NCBI RefSeq assembly: GCF_030445035.2
Contig: NC_092216.1
Coordinates: 16,617,405-16,681,404, forward strand
Reading direction: 5' to 3'
DNA from: Dasypus novemcinctus
Lineage: Eukaryota > Chordata > Mammalia > Cingulata > Dasypodidae
Length of the DNA stretch: 64,000 nucleotides
This document shows, in pieces, positions 45,896-59,995 of this stretch. Every line of letters starts with the position of its first letter. Within the stretch, counting starts at the first letter, position 1. The translations under genes were made by a program, and so were the position numbers. Under the pieces are notes generated by a model. The model did no database searches. It saw only the letters and a list, made by a program, of their open reading frames with translations, and was not told where the DNA came from.

Positions 45896-47900
45896 CAGCC
45901 ACTGTTTCCACATCAATGATACAATTTCTGCCATTAGCAATAGTTTTATAGTAGAATATACCGGTAAGGCCACTCTAGTCCATATTTTATTCCGCCATCC
46001 TGTGGACCCTGGGATGTTGATGTCCACTCCATCTCAATATCGAGAGGGAGTTTGGATCCCTCATGGCTCATGTATGTGATTCTCCTGTTTGCAGTTGTAG
46101 GCACTCTCACTTCACTGCTGTGGTGGTTGACCCTCTCCACCCCCTGTTAGCTGATCTGGGGAAGTCCAAGAAAACCAAGAGTAGGTGTTGCAACTCCACT
46201 GAGGCGCAGGGCCCAGGGTGCACCTGGCCAGTCCCGAGATTCAAGTCTCTTACTTATACACCAACCCAGCACCAACCACAGATTCAGTAAAAGTGCGCGA
46301 AGAGGCATGTGTTGAAAAAGGTCACATCTGAGTCCAAGTCCATCACACTCAGGAGCACCAATTCCAAAGTACGGCTCACTGATAAGGCACTGAACTCCAG
46401 AGCCATCTGCCATGACTTTAGAACCTGTGTGTCTCCATAGCCCTCAGGAGCACCAGTACCTGAGTTGCATCTACTTTGGCTGTCTCTGGGATCATGCTGA
46501 GATGAGCAGTAAGTGCGACTCCTTTGCTGACCTTCCGACTCTTCTTGAAGTATCTTAACCATGTAAACTCATTTGTCTTTACCATGTTCCCCTATTTTTC
46601 AAGGTTTTTTCCTAGTTGCATCTCCAGCTGGTGATTGGGAGTAATCCCTGGATACCAGGCAGGCTGATCTGCGGGAGTCATGTCCCATGCTGGGGGGGAA
46701 GGTAACGCATTCACATGCTGAGTTTGGCTGAGAGAGTGGGAGGTAACTCTTAGGCACACTGCAGCTCTAGGCCTAGTTGGAATTTCAGACACACAGGCTC
46801 ATAAGCATAGTCATTAGCATCAAGGGCTCATCACTGGACCATCCTTCCTCACTGGTCTTTGCCCTTGCACCTGGGGGATTGTTGCTGTTCCACTGGGGAA
46901 TATGGCAGAGCTCCCCTGGCTACAAACTCAGCAATCCCTCAGTTGTCGTTTTTAACTCTACTATGAACTTGCCCAATGAGTATCGGAACATTTTTATATA
47001 CCCTATCTACATGCCCTGGAGAACACCCTCTCAACCATGTGTCCACCATCAAAAATACGCCGCACCCGTGTTCCTCTCCCACCATAGTTCTACCTCTCAA
47101 AAATGAAGGCTAATATATTGCCAAATTCAATTACTAGGAAAATGAAATAGTAATGTTAGGTTTAAAGGTTAGAAATAGAATACATATTAATTTAGAAAAA
47201 CTAAAGTAAAGCTAAAAAATAAATTGGGGTATTAAAAAATGAAAAATGTCATAAAACTTTGTTTTTGACATTTTGCCTTTTATCACTGTAGTAGGTGTTG
47301 CCTTATATGTACAGTGGCTGGTAATTTCTTTCATTCCTTCCTCAGTGTCTACATCCTTTTATTTTAACTTTTTAATTTTTTCTTCAAAAATGTATTAGAT
47401 CAATTTAAATCAATATACAATATAGGAGACTCGCATTTATCCAAAATCAAACCCTTTTACCTCCTCCCCAGCAATGATATTTTTACATGTTCATGTTTTA
47501 TTGGCCGCAGCTGATGTACTGATATTGAAACATAGCTACCAAACATGTTGCATTTTGGTTTATATTATGGTTTATATTTTAGACTGTGTACTTTTCTAAA
47601 TTTTTAGCTACATTATGTTTTACATTATGGTTTACATTTTAGACTACACACTTTTATACATTTTTGGTAAAATTTAACATGTCCTATATCCATCATTGCA
47701 CAGTCTTGTGGAACACTTCCAGTGCCACCCAGTTACCCCTGCTTCCATCTATTCTGTTTCTCTCTGCACCTCCCCTCAGGGCCCACATTGACAACCAAGC
47801 TTCACTACTTGGGTACTAGGTTCACAGATATGTGTAGCAAATGCTGAGGGCTTGATGTACTAGACTGTCCTCCCATATTGGGAGGGACCAATTCTCTCTC

Positions 47901-48319
47901 TCTCTTTTTTTAAGATTTATTTATTTATTTCTCTCCCCTCCCCACTGCCCTCCCTCCGCCGGTTGTCTGTTCTCTGTGTCTATTTGCTGCATCTTCTTCT
48001 TTGTCTGCATCTGTTGTCAGTAGCACAGGAATCTTTCTTTTTTGTTGCGTCATCTTGTTGTGTCAGCTTGCCATGTGTACGGTGCCATTCTTGAGCAGGC
48101 TGCACTTTCTTTTGCACTGGGTGACTCTCCTTATGAGGCACACTCCTTGCACGTGCGGTTCCCCTACGCGGGGGACAATTCTGCGTGGCTTGGCACTCCT
48201 TGCGCGCATCAGCACTGCACATAGGCCAGCTCCACATGGGTCAAGGAGGCCCGGGGTTTGAACCGCAGACCTCCCATGTGGTAGACGGACACCCTAACCA
48301 CTGAGCCAAGTCCACCACC
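47901..48319 (-). mobile_element. DAS-type SINE inside L1 3' UTR
   Basis: A full SINE on the minus strand. The perfect 13-bp repeat ACCAATTCTCTCT flanks it (47888-47900 and 48320-48332). ORFs of 60-86 residues over it are SINE sequence. Confidence 0.9.
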
Positions 48320-48879
48320 ACCAATTCTCTCTTGAGACACCCTTCCCTCTGTTTAGAAGATCAGGCCTCCCCAGGATGGGGGTACACCTTCTCACACATG
48401 GTATGGGTCTCCACCCAGTGCTGTAACACACAATGACAAGATGAGCGCTCACACCCTCCCTAGAAGTCTGCCCTTGTGCCAGATGCCCCCTTAAAGTACC
48501 ATAAACAAGTAACCATTCCTTATTAGATTTGCCAAAGACCTATCTCAACATTATAGTTTCAACCATATATCCTGTAATCTCCCATTTCCATCTATTTCCC
48601 CAACCCTCCCCCAGGTACTTTGGCCATCTGACCCATCTTGCCAACCCTAGCCCCATCAAGTCTGCAAAGGCCTACCCAATAGTAACCTTATGCCCCCACC
48701 TTATCCATTCCCTGTACAACTTCTTACCTCCATGTAATCATAGATTTCACCCATGTAGGCATCAGCTCACAAACTTCTTCTCCCCACAATTTCCTGTAAG
48801 CCTATCATCCAGCCTCTTGCTGTCTGAGACAGCTTGGTTTGCTAATTTAATATTAGAGAATTCATGCAGTATTTGTCTT

Positions 48880-51800
48880 TCAATGCCTGGCTTGCTTCAC
48901 TCAACATAATGTCTTCAGGATTCATCCACCTTATCCCATGTGTTTGTATTGTATTCCTTCTTACAGCTCAGTAGTATTCCAAGGTATGTATATACCTTAC
49001 TTTGTTCACCCTTTCATCTGGTGATGGGCGTTTGGGTTGATTTCAACTTTTGGCAATAGTGAATAATGCTGCTATGAACATTGGGGTGCCTATATCACCC
49101 TTGTTTTCAGTTGTGTCCTTCTTTTCAGTTCTTCTGGATATATACCCAGGAGTGGAATTGCTGAGTCATGTGGTAAATCTACAGCTAGTTTTTTTGAGGA
49201 ACTGCCAAACTGTTCTCCAGAATGGCTGGATCCCTCTGTGTTCCCACCAGCAGTGGATGAGGGTTCCTATTCTTTCCTATCCTCTCCAACACTTGTAGTT
49301 TTCTGTTTTTTGTAATAGCCGGCAGTACAAGTTGTGATAGATCGTATCTCATTGTACTTTTGATTTGCATTTCCGTAATAGCTAGTGATTTTGAGCATCT
49401 TTTCATGTGCTTTCTAGCCATTTGTATTTGTTCTTTGGAGAAGTATCTGTTCAAATCTCTTGCTCATTTTTTAAATGGATTGTTTGTCTTTATATTTTTG
49501 AAATACAGGATTTCTTTATATATGCAGGGTATTAGTCTCCTACCAAGTATATGGTTACCAAATATTTTCTCCCATTGGATAGCCTGTCTTTTCATTTTCT
49601 TTTCAAACTCTTTGGAGGTGCAAAAGGCTTTAATTTTGAGGTGGCCCCATTTATCTATTTGTTCTTTGCTGCTTATGCTCTGTCTGTGAAGTTCATGAAG
49701 CCATTCCCAATTACAGGGTTTTGTAGATGCCTCCCTACATTGTTTTCCGAGGTCTTTATGGTCTTGGCTCTTATATTTAGGTTCTTAATCCATCTAGTGG
49801 ATTTTTGTGTAAGGTGTGAGATCGTAATCCTCTTTCATTTTTTTTGCATGTGGATATCCAGTTCTCCAAGCACCATTTGTTGAAGAGGCCCTCTCTCCCA
49901 GATGAATGGGCTTGGTGGCCTTGTTAAATATTAGATGAATGTGTATGTGAAGATCTATATCAGAACTCTCAATTCAGTTCCATTGGCCAATATGTCTACC
50001 CTTGTGCCAATACCATGCAGTTTTGACCACTGTTGCTTTATAGTATATTTTAAAGTTAGATAGTGTGATTGCTCCAATTTCATTTCTCTTTTTCAATATG
50101 CCTTTGGTTACTTGGGGCCTCTTTGTTTTCCAAATAAATTCAATAGTTAGTTTTTCTAGTTCATTAAATAATGCTGTGATGATTTTTATTGCTATTGTAT
50201 TAAATCTGTAGATTAGTTTGGGTAGGATAGCTGTCTTAATGATATTTAGTCTTCCTATCCATGAACAGGGAGTATTCTTCCAATTACTTAAGACTTCTTT
50301 GATTTCCTTTAACAGTATTGTGTAGGTTTCTGTGTATAAGTCTTTTACCTCTTTAGTTAAATTTATTCCTAGGTACTTGATTTTTTAATTTACTATTGTA
50401 AATGGTAGTTGTTTCTTCAGTTTCCTCTCAGATGGCTCATTACTGGAGTTCAGAAATGCTCCTGATTTTTGCATATCGATCTTATAATCTGTGACTTGAC
50501 TAAACTCATTTATAAGTTCTGAAAGTTTTGTTGCAGATTTCTCAGTGCTTTCTAGGTATAGGATCGTGTTGTCTGCAAAAAGTGAAATTTTGACTTTGTC
50601 CTTTCCTATTTGGGTGAATTTTATATCTGGTCTTGCCTCAGTGCTTGAGCAAGTACTTCTAGCACAATGTTAAATAGGAGGGCTAATAGTGGGCCTCTTT
50701 TTCTTGTGGCTGATTTTAGAAGGAAAGATTTTAGGATTTCATCATTGTAAATGATGTCAGCTGTGAGTTTTTCATTACCACCCTTTATCATGTTCAGAAA
50801 GTTTCCATCTATTCCTATCTTTTGCAGTGCTTTCATCAAGAAAAGGTGCTGTATTTTGTCAAATGTTTTTTCCGTGTCTATAGATATGATCATGGGGTTC
50901 TTATCCTTTGATCCTTTGATCTGTTTATGTGGTGTGTTACATAGATTGATTTTCTTATGCTGAACCATCCTTGAACACAGGGATGAGATCCACTTGGTCA
51001 TGTTGTATAATTCATTTAATGTGTTGTTGAACATGATTAGCAAGTATTTTGTTGAGGTTTTCGCATCTAGATCATTAGAGAGATTGGTGTGTAATTTCCT
51101 TTCTTGTGGTGTCTTTGATGGGCTTTGGTATTATGTTAATTTTGGCATCATAGATGAGTTAGGCAACATTCTTTCTATTTTGATTTTTTGAAAGGGTTTG
51201 AGCAAGAAAGGTATTAGTTCATTCCGGCATGTTTAGTAGAATTCAACTGTGAAGCCATCAGGCCCAGGTCTCTTCCTAGACAGGAGGTTTTAAGTGACTG
51301 TTTCTATCTCTTTTACTTGTGATTGGATTGTTGAAATCAGCAATTCCTTCTTTTGTCAATGTAGGCTGCTTATGTGTTTCTAGGAATTTCTCCATTTCCT
51401 CTAAATTGTCCTTCTTGTTGGCATACAGTTTTTCAAAGGATCCTCTTATGATAGTCTGTATTTCTGTGAGGTCAATGGTGATATCCCCATTTTTGTTTCT
51501 TATTTTGTGTATTTGCATCTTCTCTCTTTTTTTCCTTCTTAGTCTAGCTAAGGGTTTGTCAATTTTATTGATCTTCTCAAAGATCCAGCTCTTTGTTTTG
51601 TTCATTTTTTCTAGTGCTTTCTCATTTTCTATTTCATTTATTTCTGCTCTGATCTTTGTTCTTTCTTTCTTCTTCCTTTCGGGGTGGTATTTCATTTATT
51701 TGTTTATTTTTTCTAATTTATCTATATGTGCAGTTAGGTCTTCAGTTTTAGCTCTTTCTTTTGTTTTGATGTATGAAAGTTTATCTATGAATTTCCCTCT

Positions 51801-52665
51801 CAGAACAGCTGTTTCTGCATCCCATAAGTTTTGATAAGCCGTGTTGTGATTTTCATTAGTTTCGATGTAGTTACTGATTTCTTTTGAGATTTCTTCCCTC
51901 ACCCACTGTTTGTCTAAGAGTGTGTTGCTTAACTTCCATTTCTTGGTGACTAATCTGGGTCTATGGCCCTTTCAGAGTTCCAGTTTCCTTCTGCTGTGGT
52001 CAGAGAAATTATTTTGTATGATTCAATCTTTCTGAATTCATTGAGATTTTCTCTATGGCTTAGCATATGGTCTGTCTTGGAGAATGATCCATGGGTGTTT
52101 GAGAAGAATGTATATCCTGCTGTATTTGGGTGGTATGTTCTGTAAATGTCTGTTAGGTTCAGCTCCTCTAATACATTGCTCAAAGTCTTTGTTTCTTTAT
52201 TGAGTCTCTGTTGAGATGTTCTGTCCAATGGTGATAGTGGTGTATTAAATTCCCCCACTATAATCGTGGAGTCATCTACTCCTCCACTTAGTTTTTCCAG
52301 TGTTTGCCTCATATATTTGGAGGCACCCTGCTTAGGAGCATAAATGTTTATGATTGTTCTTTCTTCTTGTAAGTTTATCCCTTTCACTAATATGTAGTGT
52401 CCATGCTTTGTCTCACTGAACGGTTTTTCTTTTAAAGTCTATTTTGTCTGATTTTAACATAGCTACACCTGCCTTTTTTTGGTTTACTATTTGCTTGTAA
52501 GATTGTATTCCAGTCATTCCCCTTCAACCTCCTTGAATCCCTGGGTCTACGATGGGTTTCTTCTAGAGAGCATATAGGTGGGTCATATTGCCTTATCCAT
52601 TCTGCCAGTCCTGGTGCCTTGACAGGTGAGTTTAATCCATTGACATTCAGTGTTATTACTCTCAA
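48880..52665 (-). pseudogene. L1 ORF2 remnant (endonuclease-reverse transcriptase)
   Basis: The minus strand starts at ATG 52665 with the endonuclease domain (MRVITLNVNGLNSPVK). Further pieces follow: 52387-51950 (endonuclease, ...SHRENLNEF), 51902-51276 (helical linker), 51043-50621 (reverse transcriptase, MIISIDTEKTFDKIQH), and 49454-49185 (C-terminal region with [20 protein letters not shown]). Family length is about 1,270 residues, but here the frame is broken many times. Not functional. Confidence 0.88.
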
Positions 52666-52896
52666 GGGAATTACTTATATTTTCTATATATTCTTTGGAT
52701 TTGTGTATGTCATATGTTGTTGTATTTTCTTCTTCTCTTTCTGTATTTTCAGTTGTTCTAACAGTCTCCTACAACTCTTTCTCTCCTATTTTTTCTTTCA
52801 TCCTGCAGAACTCCCTTCAGTGTTTCTTGAAGGACAAGTTTCTTATTGGCGTACTCTCTTAGTTTCTGTCTCTCTGTGAATATTTTGAACTATTGG

Positions 52897-53675
52897 TCAT
52901 TTCTGAATGCCATCTGTGCTGGATAGAGTATTCTTGGGTGGAAAAAAAATTTTTTTCACAATGTCATACCACTGCCTTCTTGCCCCTGTGGTTGCAGATG
53001 AGAAATCAACACTTAGTCTTATTGAGCTTCCCTTGAATGTGATGTTTCTCTTTTCTCTTGCTGCCTTTAATATTTTCTCTTTGTCTTGAGCATTGGATGA
53101 TTTGACAACTATATGTCTTTGAGTAGGCTTGTTGGAACTTATGCTTTTTGGGGTGTGTTGTGCTTCCTGGACATGTCCTTCCATCTCCCTCAGTAGATTC
53201 GGGAAGTTTTCAGTCATTATTTCCTCAATACCCCCCTGTGTCCTTTTCCTTCTCTTCTTCTTCTGGGATGCCTGTCAGGCATGAGTTTGTGCATTTTGTG
53301 TTGTCATTCAGGTCCCTACGTCCCTGCTGTATTGTTTCTGTCTTTTTATCTATCACTTCTACAATCTGTTTGATTTCAGGTGTCCTGTCTTCCACATCAC
53401 TAACTCTTTCCTCTGCCTCTTCAAATCTGCTGTTACTTGCCAAGAGTGTGTTTTTGATTTCTTGGATTGTGCCATTCATCACCGTTATATCCATTATCAT
53501 TTTGCATAGGTTTACAATTTCCTCTGCTTGCTCTCCAGGTGTTTTCTTAATACCCTTAGTCTCTTGCTTCACTTCATTAAATCGGCCCATGATATTTATT
53601 TTGAGATTTTTGATTAGTTGTTTGATGTTCTGCTCCTTTTCCTGGTTTTTAGTTTGTTCATTGGATTAGGCCATG
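52897..53675 (-). pseudogene. L1 ORF1 remnant (nucleic-acid chaperone)
   Basis: Two frames: 53590-53225 (Glu/Lys-rich coiled coil, ending KEKDTGGY) and 53217-52897 (C-terminal RNA-binding part, TENFPNLLREMEGHVQEA). They join if one base is removed from a G run near 53232, so a one-base insertion broke the ORF. The likely original start at 53675 has a stop at codon 3. Confidence 0.8.
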
Positions 53676-53720
53676 TTTTCCTGATTATTGGTGTGGTTTG
53701 TAATTTCTCTCTCTCTCTCT

Positions 53721-54689
53721 TAAATGTTTCATTCAAAAAATATAAGAGGTCCGCATATACTCCCCTCCCCATTCACACCACTCCTTTCACATCAACAATC
53801 TCTTTCATCATTGTGGGACATTCATTGCTTTTGGTGAATACTTTTTGGAGCACTGCTGCACCACATGGATAGTGGTTTACATTGTAGTTTGCATTGTAGT
53901 TTACATTCTCCCCCAGTCTACCCAGTGGGCCATGGCAGGACATACAATGACCAGCATCTGTCCCTTCAGTACGATGCAGGACAACTCCAAGTCCTGAAAA
54001 TGCCCCCACATCGTATCTCTTCTTCCCTCTCCCTACCCTCAGCAGCTACTGTGGCCACTTTCTCCACATCAATGGTACAATTTCTTCCATTACTAATCAC
54101 AATAGTTCCAAAGTAGAATATCAGTAAGTCCACTCTATTCCATACAGTACTCCTCCAGGCTGTGGACCCTGGGATGGTTATATCCACTCTACCTCTTTAT
54201 CAAGAGGGGGCTTAGATTCCACATGGTGATGGATGCAGTTCTCCTGTTTGCAATTGTAGGCACTTTTGACTCCCTGGTGTGGTAGTTGACCTTCTTCACC
54301 TGCCTGTTAGCTGGCCAGGGTAAGTTCAATAAACCAGAGGGTAGGAGTTGGAAGTGTGCTGCTGACCGGGGCCTGGCTGCCACATGGACAGTCCAGAGAT
54401 TCAGGTCTCCTGAATAAACACCAACCCCAGGGTCAACCACAGGTCCATTAAAAGTGACAAAAGAGACATGTGTAGAAAGGTCACATCTGAGTCCAACTCC
54501 ATCACACACAGGAACAAAAACTCCAAAGTGGGACCCTCTGACCTGGCACTGAACTCCAGAGCCATCTGCCATGACCGTAGAAGCTGTGGGTCTCTGTAGC
54601 CCTCAGGAGAACCAGTACCTGGGCTTGTATCTACTTTGGCTGTGTCTGCAGCCCTGCTGCGGTGTGCATAAGTGTGACCCCTCTGATGT
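53721..54689 (-). mobile_element. Younger L1 3' end inserted in the ORF1 5' side of another L1
   Basis: About 970 bp of the long 3' UTR with the GAGGTCCGCATATAC signature at its left end, 5' truncated. L1 5' sequence of the host element lies to the right. A (CT)n run marks the left edge. No clear target duplication. Confidence 0.75.
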
Positions 54690-55491
54690 TACTGTCAGGT
54701 CATCCTTTTATGTTGATGGGGTTGCTCAGTTAGTTAGCTTCTCTGTCTAGTCGTGGGGTTTATTTAGGTGCTTTTGTGTGTGTGTGTGTTAAGTCTTCAT
54801 TCTTATTCTATTTCTTTGTTGTTGTCTAAGTTCTCTTTATTGGGGCCAGGGAATGCAATAGAAGTAAGAAAAATATATATATAATAGTCGTATTGGTAGT
54901 AAATGTAGGCAGAAGAATTATGTGACAACTATGAGAATGAATATTAAACTCATGTAACCTGGGTAGATTTATAACAATAAAAATGTGGAGAACGCACAAT
55001 AAGATGGGAAACTGAACATGGAGAATATTGTATCAATTAGAAAGCCAGTGCTGTCAGGAGAGAGGGAAAGAGAAAAGAAAGGAAAATAGCATAAAGAGTG
55101 AATAAAAGATTGAAACCAGAATAGAGGTGTTAGAAATAAAAGTCAGAAACATTTGGGCTAAACAAGGAGAGGTGGAATGTGTGAGAAAAAACAGAAGATG
55201 GAAGATAAGATAGATATAAAGGAAAGGGGATAGTTAGCATTGGTAGCTAAAATCAGCATGCATAGAAAAGAGGATCTAAAGGATGAGGAAACACAACAAA
55301 CAACAAACACTGCCTGCAGCACTTAATAGGAAAAAAGAAAAAGAAAAAAAGGAAGAAAAGGGGAAAGAGTGAAAAACAGTGTGTGTGTGGGGGGTGGATA
55401 AAAGGAAGGAGAAACAAGAAAACAAACAAACAAAATAGACCAGACAAGGCCTCAAGCAAGGAGTCCTCTTTGCAATTGAATAAACTGCTCA
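54690..55491 (-). mobile_element. 5' region of the near-full-length L1
   Basis: A/G-rich on the + strand, without ORFs. It is taken as the 5' UTR of the element at 45896-55491 because it lies at the expected side of the ORF1 remnant. Assignment is by position only. Confidence 0.4.
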
Positions 55492-55690
55492 GGGGGAAAG
55501 AGTGTAGACTACAATGTAGACCACTGTTCATGTGGTGCAGCAGTGCTCCGAAATGTATTCGCCAGGTACAGTGAATGTGCCACGATGATGGAAGAGGTTG
55601 CTGATGTGGAAGGAGTGGGGTTTTGGGGGGTTGGGGAGTATATGGGGACCTCATATTTTTTTAAATGTAACATTTAAAAGAAAATAAAGA
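55492..55690 (+). mobile_element. 190-bp L1 tail, 5' truncated
   Basis: It holds the terminal L1 block from GGGGGAAAGAGTGTAGACTA to GGGGACCTCATATTTTTTTA and an A-rich (GAA)n-containing tail. Confidence 0.8.
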
Positions 55691-56839
55691 AGAAGAAGAA
55701 GAAAAAGAATCTGTCCTTTCTCTTTCCCCCTTCCTCACTTCACTCCCTCCCAGGGCAGCAGGAAGCCCATGTGAGAGCTCGCCTCTGAAATTCAGATGGG
55801 ATCCTGGTGAAACATCTCACCACAGATCATGACACTTCATCTCTTTGAGAGAGCCCACCCCTTGCTGGGAGCTCTAAATATGCTTTTAGAAGCCTACCAA
55901 GCATGTCCTACTGGATCCCTCCCTTAGGTGTGTTGCATAGTTCTAGTTCATTGCCTGATTCCACCTTCTCCCAGGCCAATTTTCCCTATCCCAGGGCATT
56001 TAGGTAATTTGGGCCACCTCAGCAGATTCACCTCTCATCTCTTCTTAGCATCTCCACAAGCCAGCTGTCATGCTCCTCATGGCAGAAGGGAAAAGAATGT
56101 ACCTAAGCTTTTCCTGTATTTTGCTATTCCTTTAATCAATATTGAATATCCACTCTTCATTTTTCAAATATTTACCTTAACACTTTATATTTAGCCTTGT
56201 CTTGGCGCCAAGAACTAAATGTTTAGAGGACCCATTTCCTAAGTTATTTATTTTTCATTACCATCTTAAAGTTTTATTTATGTAAAGTGGAGAACAGTAA
56301 TTGACTGATTAATTCCCTTCCCCACCTTTGGTCTTTTTCTAAACGTTTTTGTTTACCTATTTTTTATATCAATGTTACAGGTTACTCAGTTAACACAAGA
56401 CTACCACTACAATAACCACAAATATGCTCTAGTCAGTAGTTACATTCCCCCTTCACTTTTGTTCATTTTTTAATCTTGATGGGGCAATGCTAGTTCTGAC
56501 TGGCTCAAGCTGAGGAGGGATATAGATATTACGGGGAAGTGGAAAGGAATTGTTTTGCTTGCAGTTGAAGATAGTCCTTGCCTTCAGGAAGAAGCTGGTC
56601 CATTTTCACCATTTTATTAGTTGACAAGGGCAATGCTGAAGAATGGGAGAGTGGGAGTTTGACCATATACCTGCTAGGTTGAAGGGCTCAACTGGCATAG
56701 AAACAGACTGAAGGCTTTAAGACTCTCAGAAAAATACTTACAAGTAAATTGAAGATTATAGCTTCAAATAAAAGAAGAATCATGATTAGGTGATTTATAA
56801 ATGGTAGAACTATGTGATACAGATGAAGTAGCTTGTCTT
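55691..56839. other. Spacer, no gene recognised
   Basis: Mixed-composition sequence with no clear repeat. The 88-residue ORF at 55928-56194 lacks any known domain. Confidence 0.4.
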
Positions 56840-59800
56840 ACTTTTCCAGATAGAGCCCCTGGAGGAGGTGTTGATTGTAAACATATGGCTTGCTTTTGGT
56901 GTCTAGCCCTTGGGAAAACTTTAGTTTGAGTTTTTCTTTACATGGCACTCTGTGAAATCTACCTGACACCTGCATAAGCGTAACTCCTAGAATGATCTCC
57001 TGGCTCACTTTGATATCTCTTAGCCATAAAAACTCTGTTTTATTCAGTGTTTCCCCATTTTGGCCTAGGTCTTTTTCCAAATGCATTGCTGATTAATGCT
57101 TGGTAATCTCTCCATGCCAGGGAGGCTCATGTCTGGGACTCATGACCCATCCTGGGGGGGCAGGTAGGGACTGTATTAATGGAATGCAGCTTAGAGAAAG
57201 GCCATACTTGAGCAAGTAGGTGTTCAGGAGGCAACCCCTACTCATTAATTATATTTAGGCATTGCTTAGTATAGGAATAAGATTCATAGGTACAAGCATT
57301 AAGATTGAGGGGTTGGCTTATTAACCTGTTTTCTTTTACTAGGCAGTTGTATATATTCCAGAGCTTTTAGCCATGTTATTTGAGAAAATAGCAGGTATTT
57401 CCCAGGTGGGAAGTTAATATTTTTTAAGGTACTGTGAGGGCAGTAACCTTGTGGCAAGGAAAGGCCTCTCTTCAGAAAGCATACCCATGACAAAAATGGA
57501 AACATTTATATCCCACAGAAGTATGTACCTATATAAAGTTCAAGATGTTCAAAGGCCCTGTCCATTGAGACACTTGACCTTGCTCCATGTTTACCTTTTT
57601 CCAAGGGTTATGTTAATTGACATGTAGAACCTAATTGATATAATTGCCTTGCTTCTCATGTACACTTCTCCTAGCTCATCTTTTTTTCCCCTGAAGATGA
57701 AGCTTTGACCTGCAGCTGGCCACATGCACTTTCAAATAAGCCTCAGAGTAAAATATTGTAACTACAAGGAAATGTGCTTGTTTCTGTGTCATGGAAAATT
57801 ATTCTATAAGAATTAAAAATACAATATTTCTGTTCACCCACCCTATTGTCAACAGTTAACATTGGTGGTACCTTTGTTACAATTGATGTGAGAATGTTAA
57901 AAATATTACTGCTACTATAGCCCATATTTTGCTTTAGGTGTATTTTTCCATATATACCACCCTATTATTAACACACCGTATCGGTGGCATATTTAAGAAC
58001 ATTCTTACATTTTTATTATTAAGCACAGTCATCCACAACAGGGTTCACTGTGTTATACAATCCATGGTTTGTCCTCCAGCTTTCCTTCTAATTACAGCCA
58101 CAACCCAAAACTTCTCCTGTCAACCACGTTCACACAAATACTTCATCACTGGTAATTACACTCACAATAACATGCTACCATCTCCTCTGTCCTTTTCCAA
58201 ACAGTTTCTATCAACCTACTTATAAACTCTGAAGCAGCTAAGCATCAGCTCCCATTCTCTACCTCCATTCTATCTCCTGGAAACCTATTGTCTAGGTTCT
58301 ATATCTAATAATACATGACAATTAGTTCACTCATCATAAGGTCTTTGAGGTTCATCCATGTTATATGTGTCAGTACTTCATTCCTCCTTATATCTGAATA
58401 ATATTCCATTGTATAAATATATACTACATTTTGTTTACCCATTCATCTCTTGATAGACACTTGGGTTTCTTCCCTCTTTTGGCAATTGTGAATAATGCTT
58501 CTATGAACGTCCGTGTGCTAATAGCTTCCTGAGGAAATGCCAAACTGTCTTTCACAGCAGCTGAATCTTTTTGCAATCCAAATCTTTTTGCATTCACTGC
58601 TGAGTGAATGAGTGTTCCTATTTTTCCATATCGTCTCATACATTTTTAGGTTTCTCTTTTTTTTTTTAAGGTGGCCAGTCGAGTAGGTAAAATATGATCT
58701 CTCTTTGTGGTTTTAATTTGCACTTTCCTGATAGCTACTGATGTTGAACATCATTTCTGAGTGTTTTCAGCCATTTGTATTTCCTCTTTGGGGCTACTGA
58801 CTTTACATTGTAGAGCTGTAGGATTTCTAGGTATATTCTGAATATTAAATTTTTATCGGGTATGTGGTTTCCAAATATTTTCTCCCATTTAGTGGATTGT
58901 CTTTTCACTTTCTTAAACTCCTTCGAAGCACAAGTGTTTAATTTTGAGGAGGTCCCATTTATCTCCTTTTGCTATCATCACTTACGTGTTGAGTGTAAAT
59001 TCTAGGAAACCATTAATGACGGAAAAATCTCAACGATGCTTTCTTACAACTTTTTTCTAGGTGTTTTATGGTTCTGGCTCTTAAATTTATGTCCATTTTG
59101 ATGCATATTGGATTAATTTTTATAGGGTATGAAATAGGTTTCCTCTTTCATTCTTTTGCATATGGATGTGCAGTTCTCCCCACATCACTCATTGAAGAGA
59201 CTATTCTGTCCTAGTTTAGTGACCTTGGAAGTCTTACAAAATATCAGTTAGCCATAGATGGGAGGGTCTCTTTCTGAATTCTCAGTTCAACTCCATTCAT
59301 CAGTGTATCTACTTTTATGCCAATACGATGCTGTTCTGACCACTGTAGATTTGTAATACGCTTTAAAGTAAATAGTAGGAATCTTCCAACTTCATTGTAC
59401 ATCAAGATGTTTTTGGCTCTCAGGGGCTCCTTACACTTCCAGTCAAATTTGATAATTGGGTTTTGATTTCTGCAAAAAAAGGCCACTGCAATTTTATTGT
59501 GATTTTTATTGTGATTTCAAACTTGATAATTGGGTTTTGAGTTCTGAAAAAAAAAAAAAGGTCATTGGAATTTTTATTGTGATTTCATTGGCTCTTTAAA
59601 TCAATTTGGGTAGAATTAACATCTCAATAATTTTTGGTCTTCAAATCTGTGAACATGCAATGTCCTTCCATTTATTTAGGCCTTCTTTTAACAATGTTGT
59701 GCAGTTTTCTGTGTACAAGTCTTTTACATCATTGGTTTACATTTATTCCTATATATTTGCTTCTTTTTCTAATATAACTGGAATTTTTTCTTGATTTTCT

Positions 59801-59985
59801 CCACAGATTGCTCATGACTAGTGTATAGAAACACCACTAATTTTTGCATGTAAATCTTCTAGCCTGCTGCTTCGCTGATCTTGTAGCCTTGTTGTTGATT
59901 TTAGTTTTGTCATTGTGATTGTGGCTTTGTGCTGTCATTGTAGTGTTGGTATTTGACTTTGTGTTGTCGTTGAAGCTTGGTGTCC
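56840..59985 (-). mobile_element. Old L1, 3' UTR and ORF2
   Basis: On the + strand, reverse-complemented 3' UTR phrases (GCCAGGGAGGCTCATGTCTGG, 57117-57137) come first, then ORF2 phrases (TTGGCAATTGTGAATAATGC at 58479, ATTTTCTCCCATTTAGTGG at 58878). Frames are broken. Confidence 0.7.
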
Positions 59986-59995
59986 ATTTAGCTTT

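Larger units (their letters stand above)
45896..55491 (-). mobile_element. Near-full-length L1, broken
   Basis: On the minus strand, right to left: an A/G-rich 5' region (about 55491-53680), ORF1 remnant, ORF2 remnant and the long 3' UTR (48880-45896). A SINE (47901-48319) and a younger L1 tail (53721-54689) inserted later. Both ORFs carry stops and frameshifts, so it is not mobile. It is the longest element here and the one that ties the long 3' UTR to L1 ORF2. Confidence 0.85.

Noticed and set aside
48880-52665. Active L1 endonuclease-reverse transcriptase
   Set aside because: Recognisable domains, but many stops and frameshifts; scored as a pseudogene.
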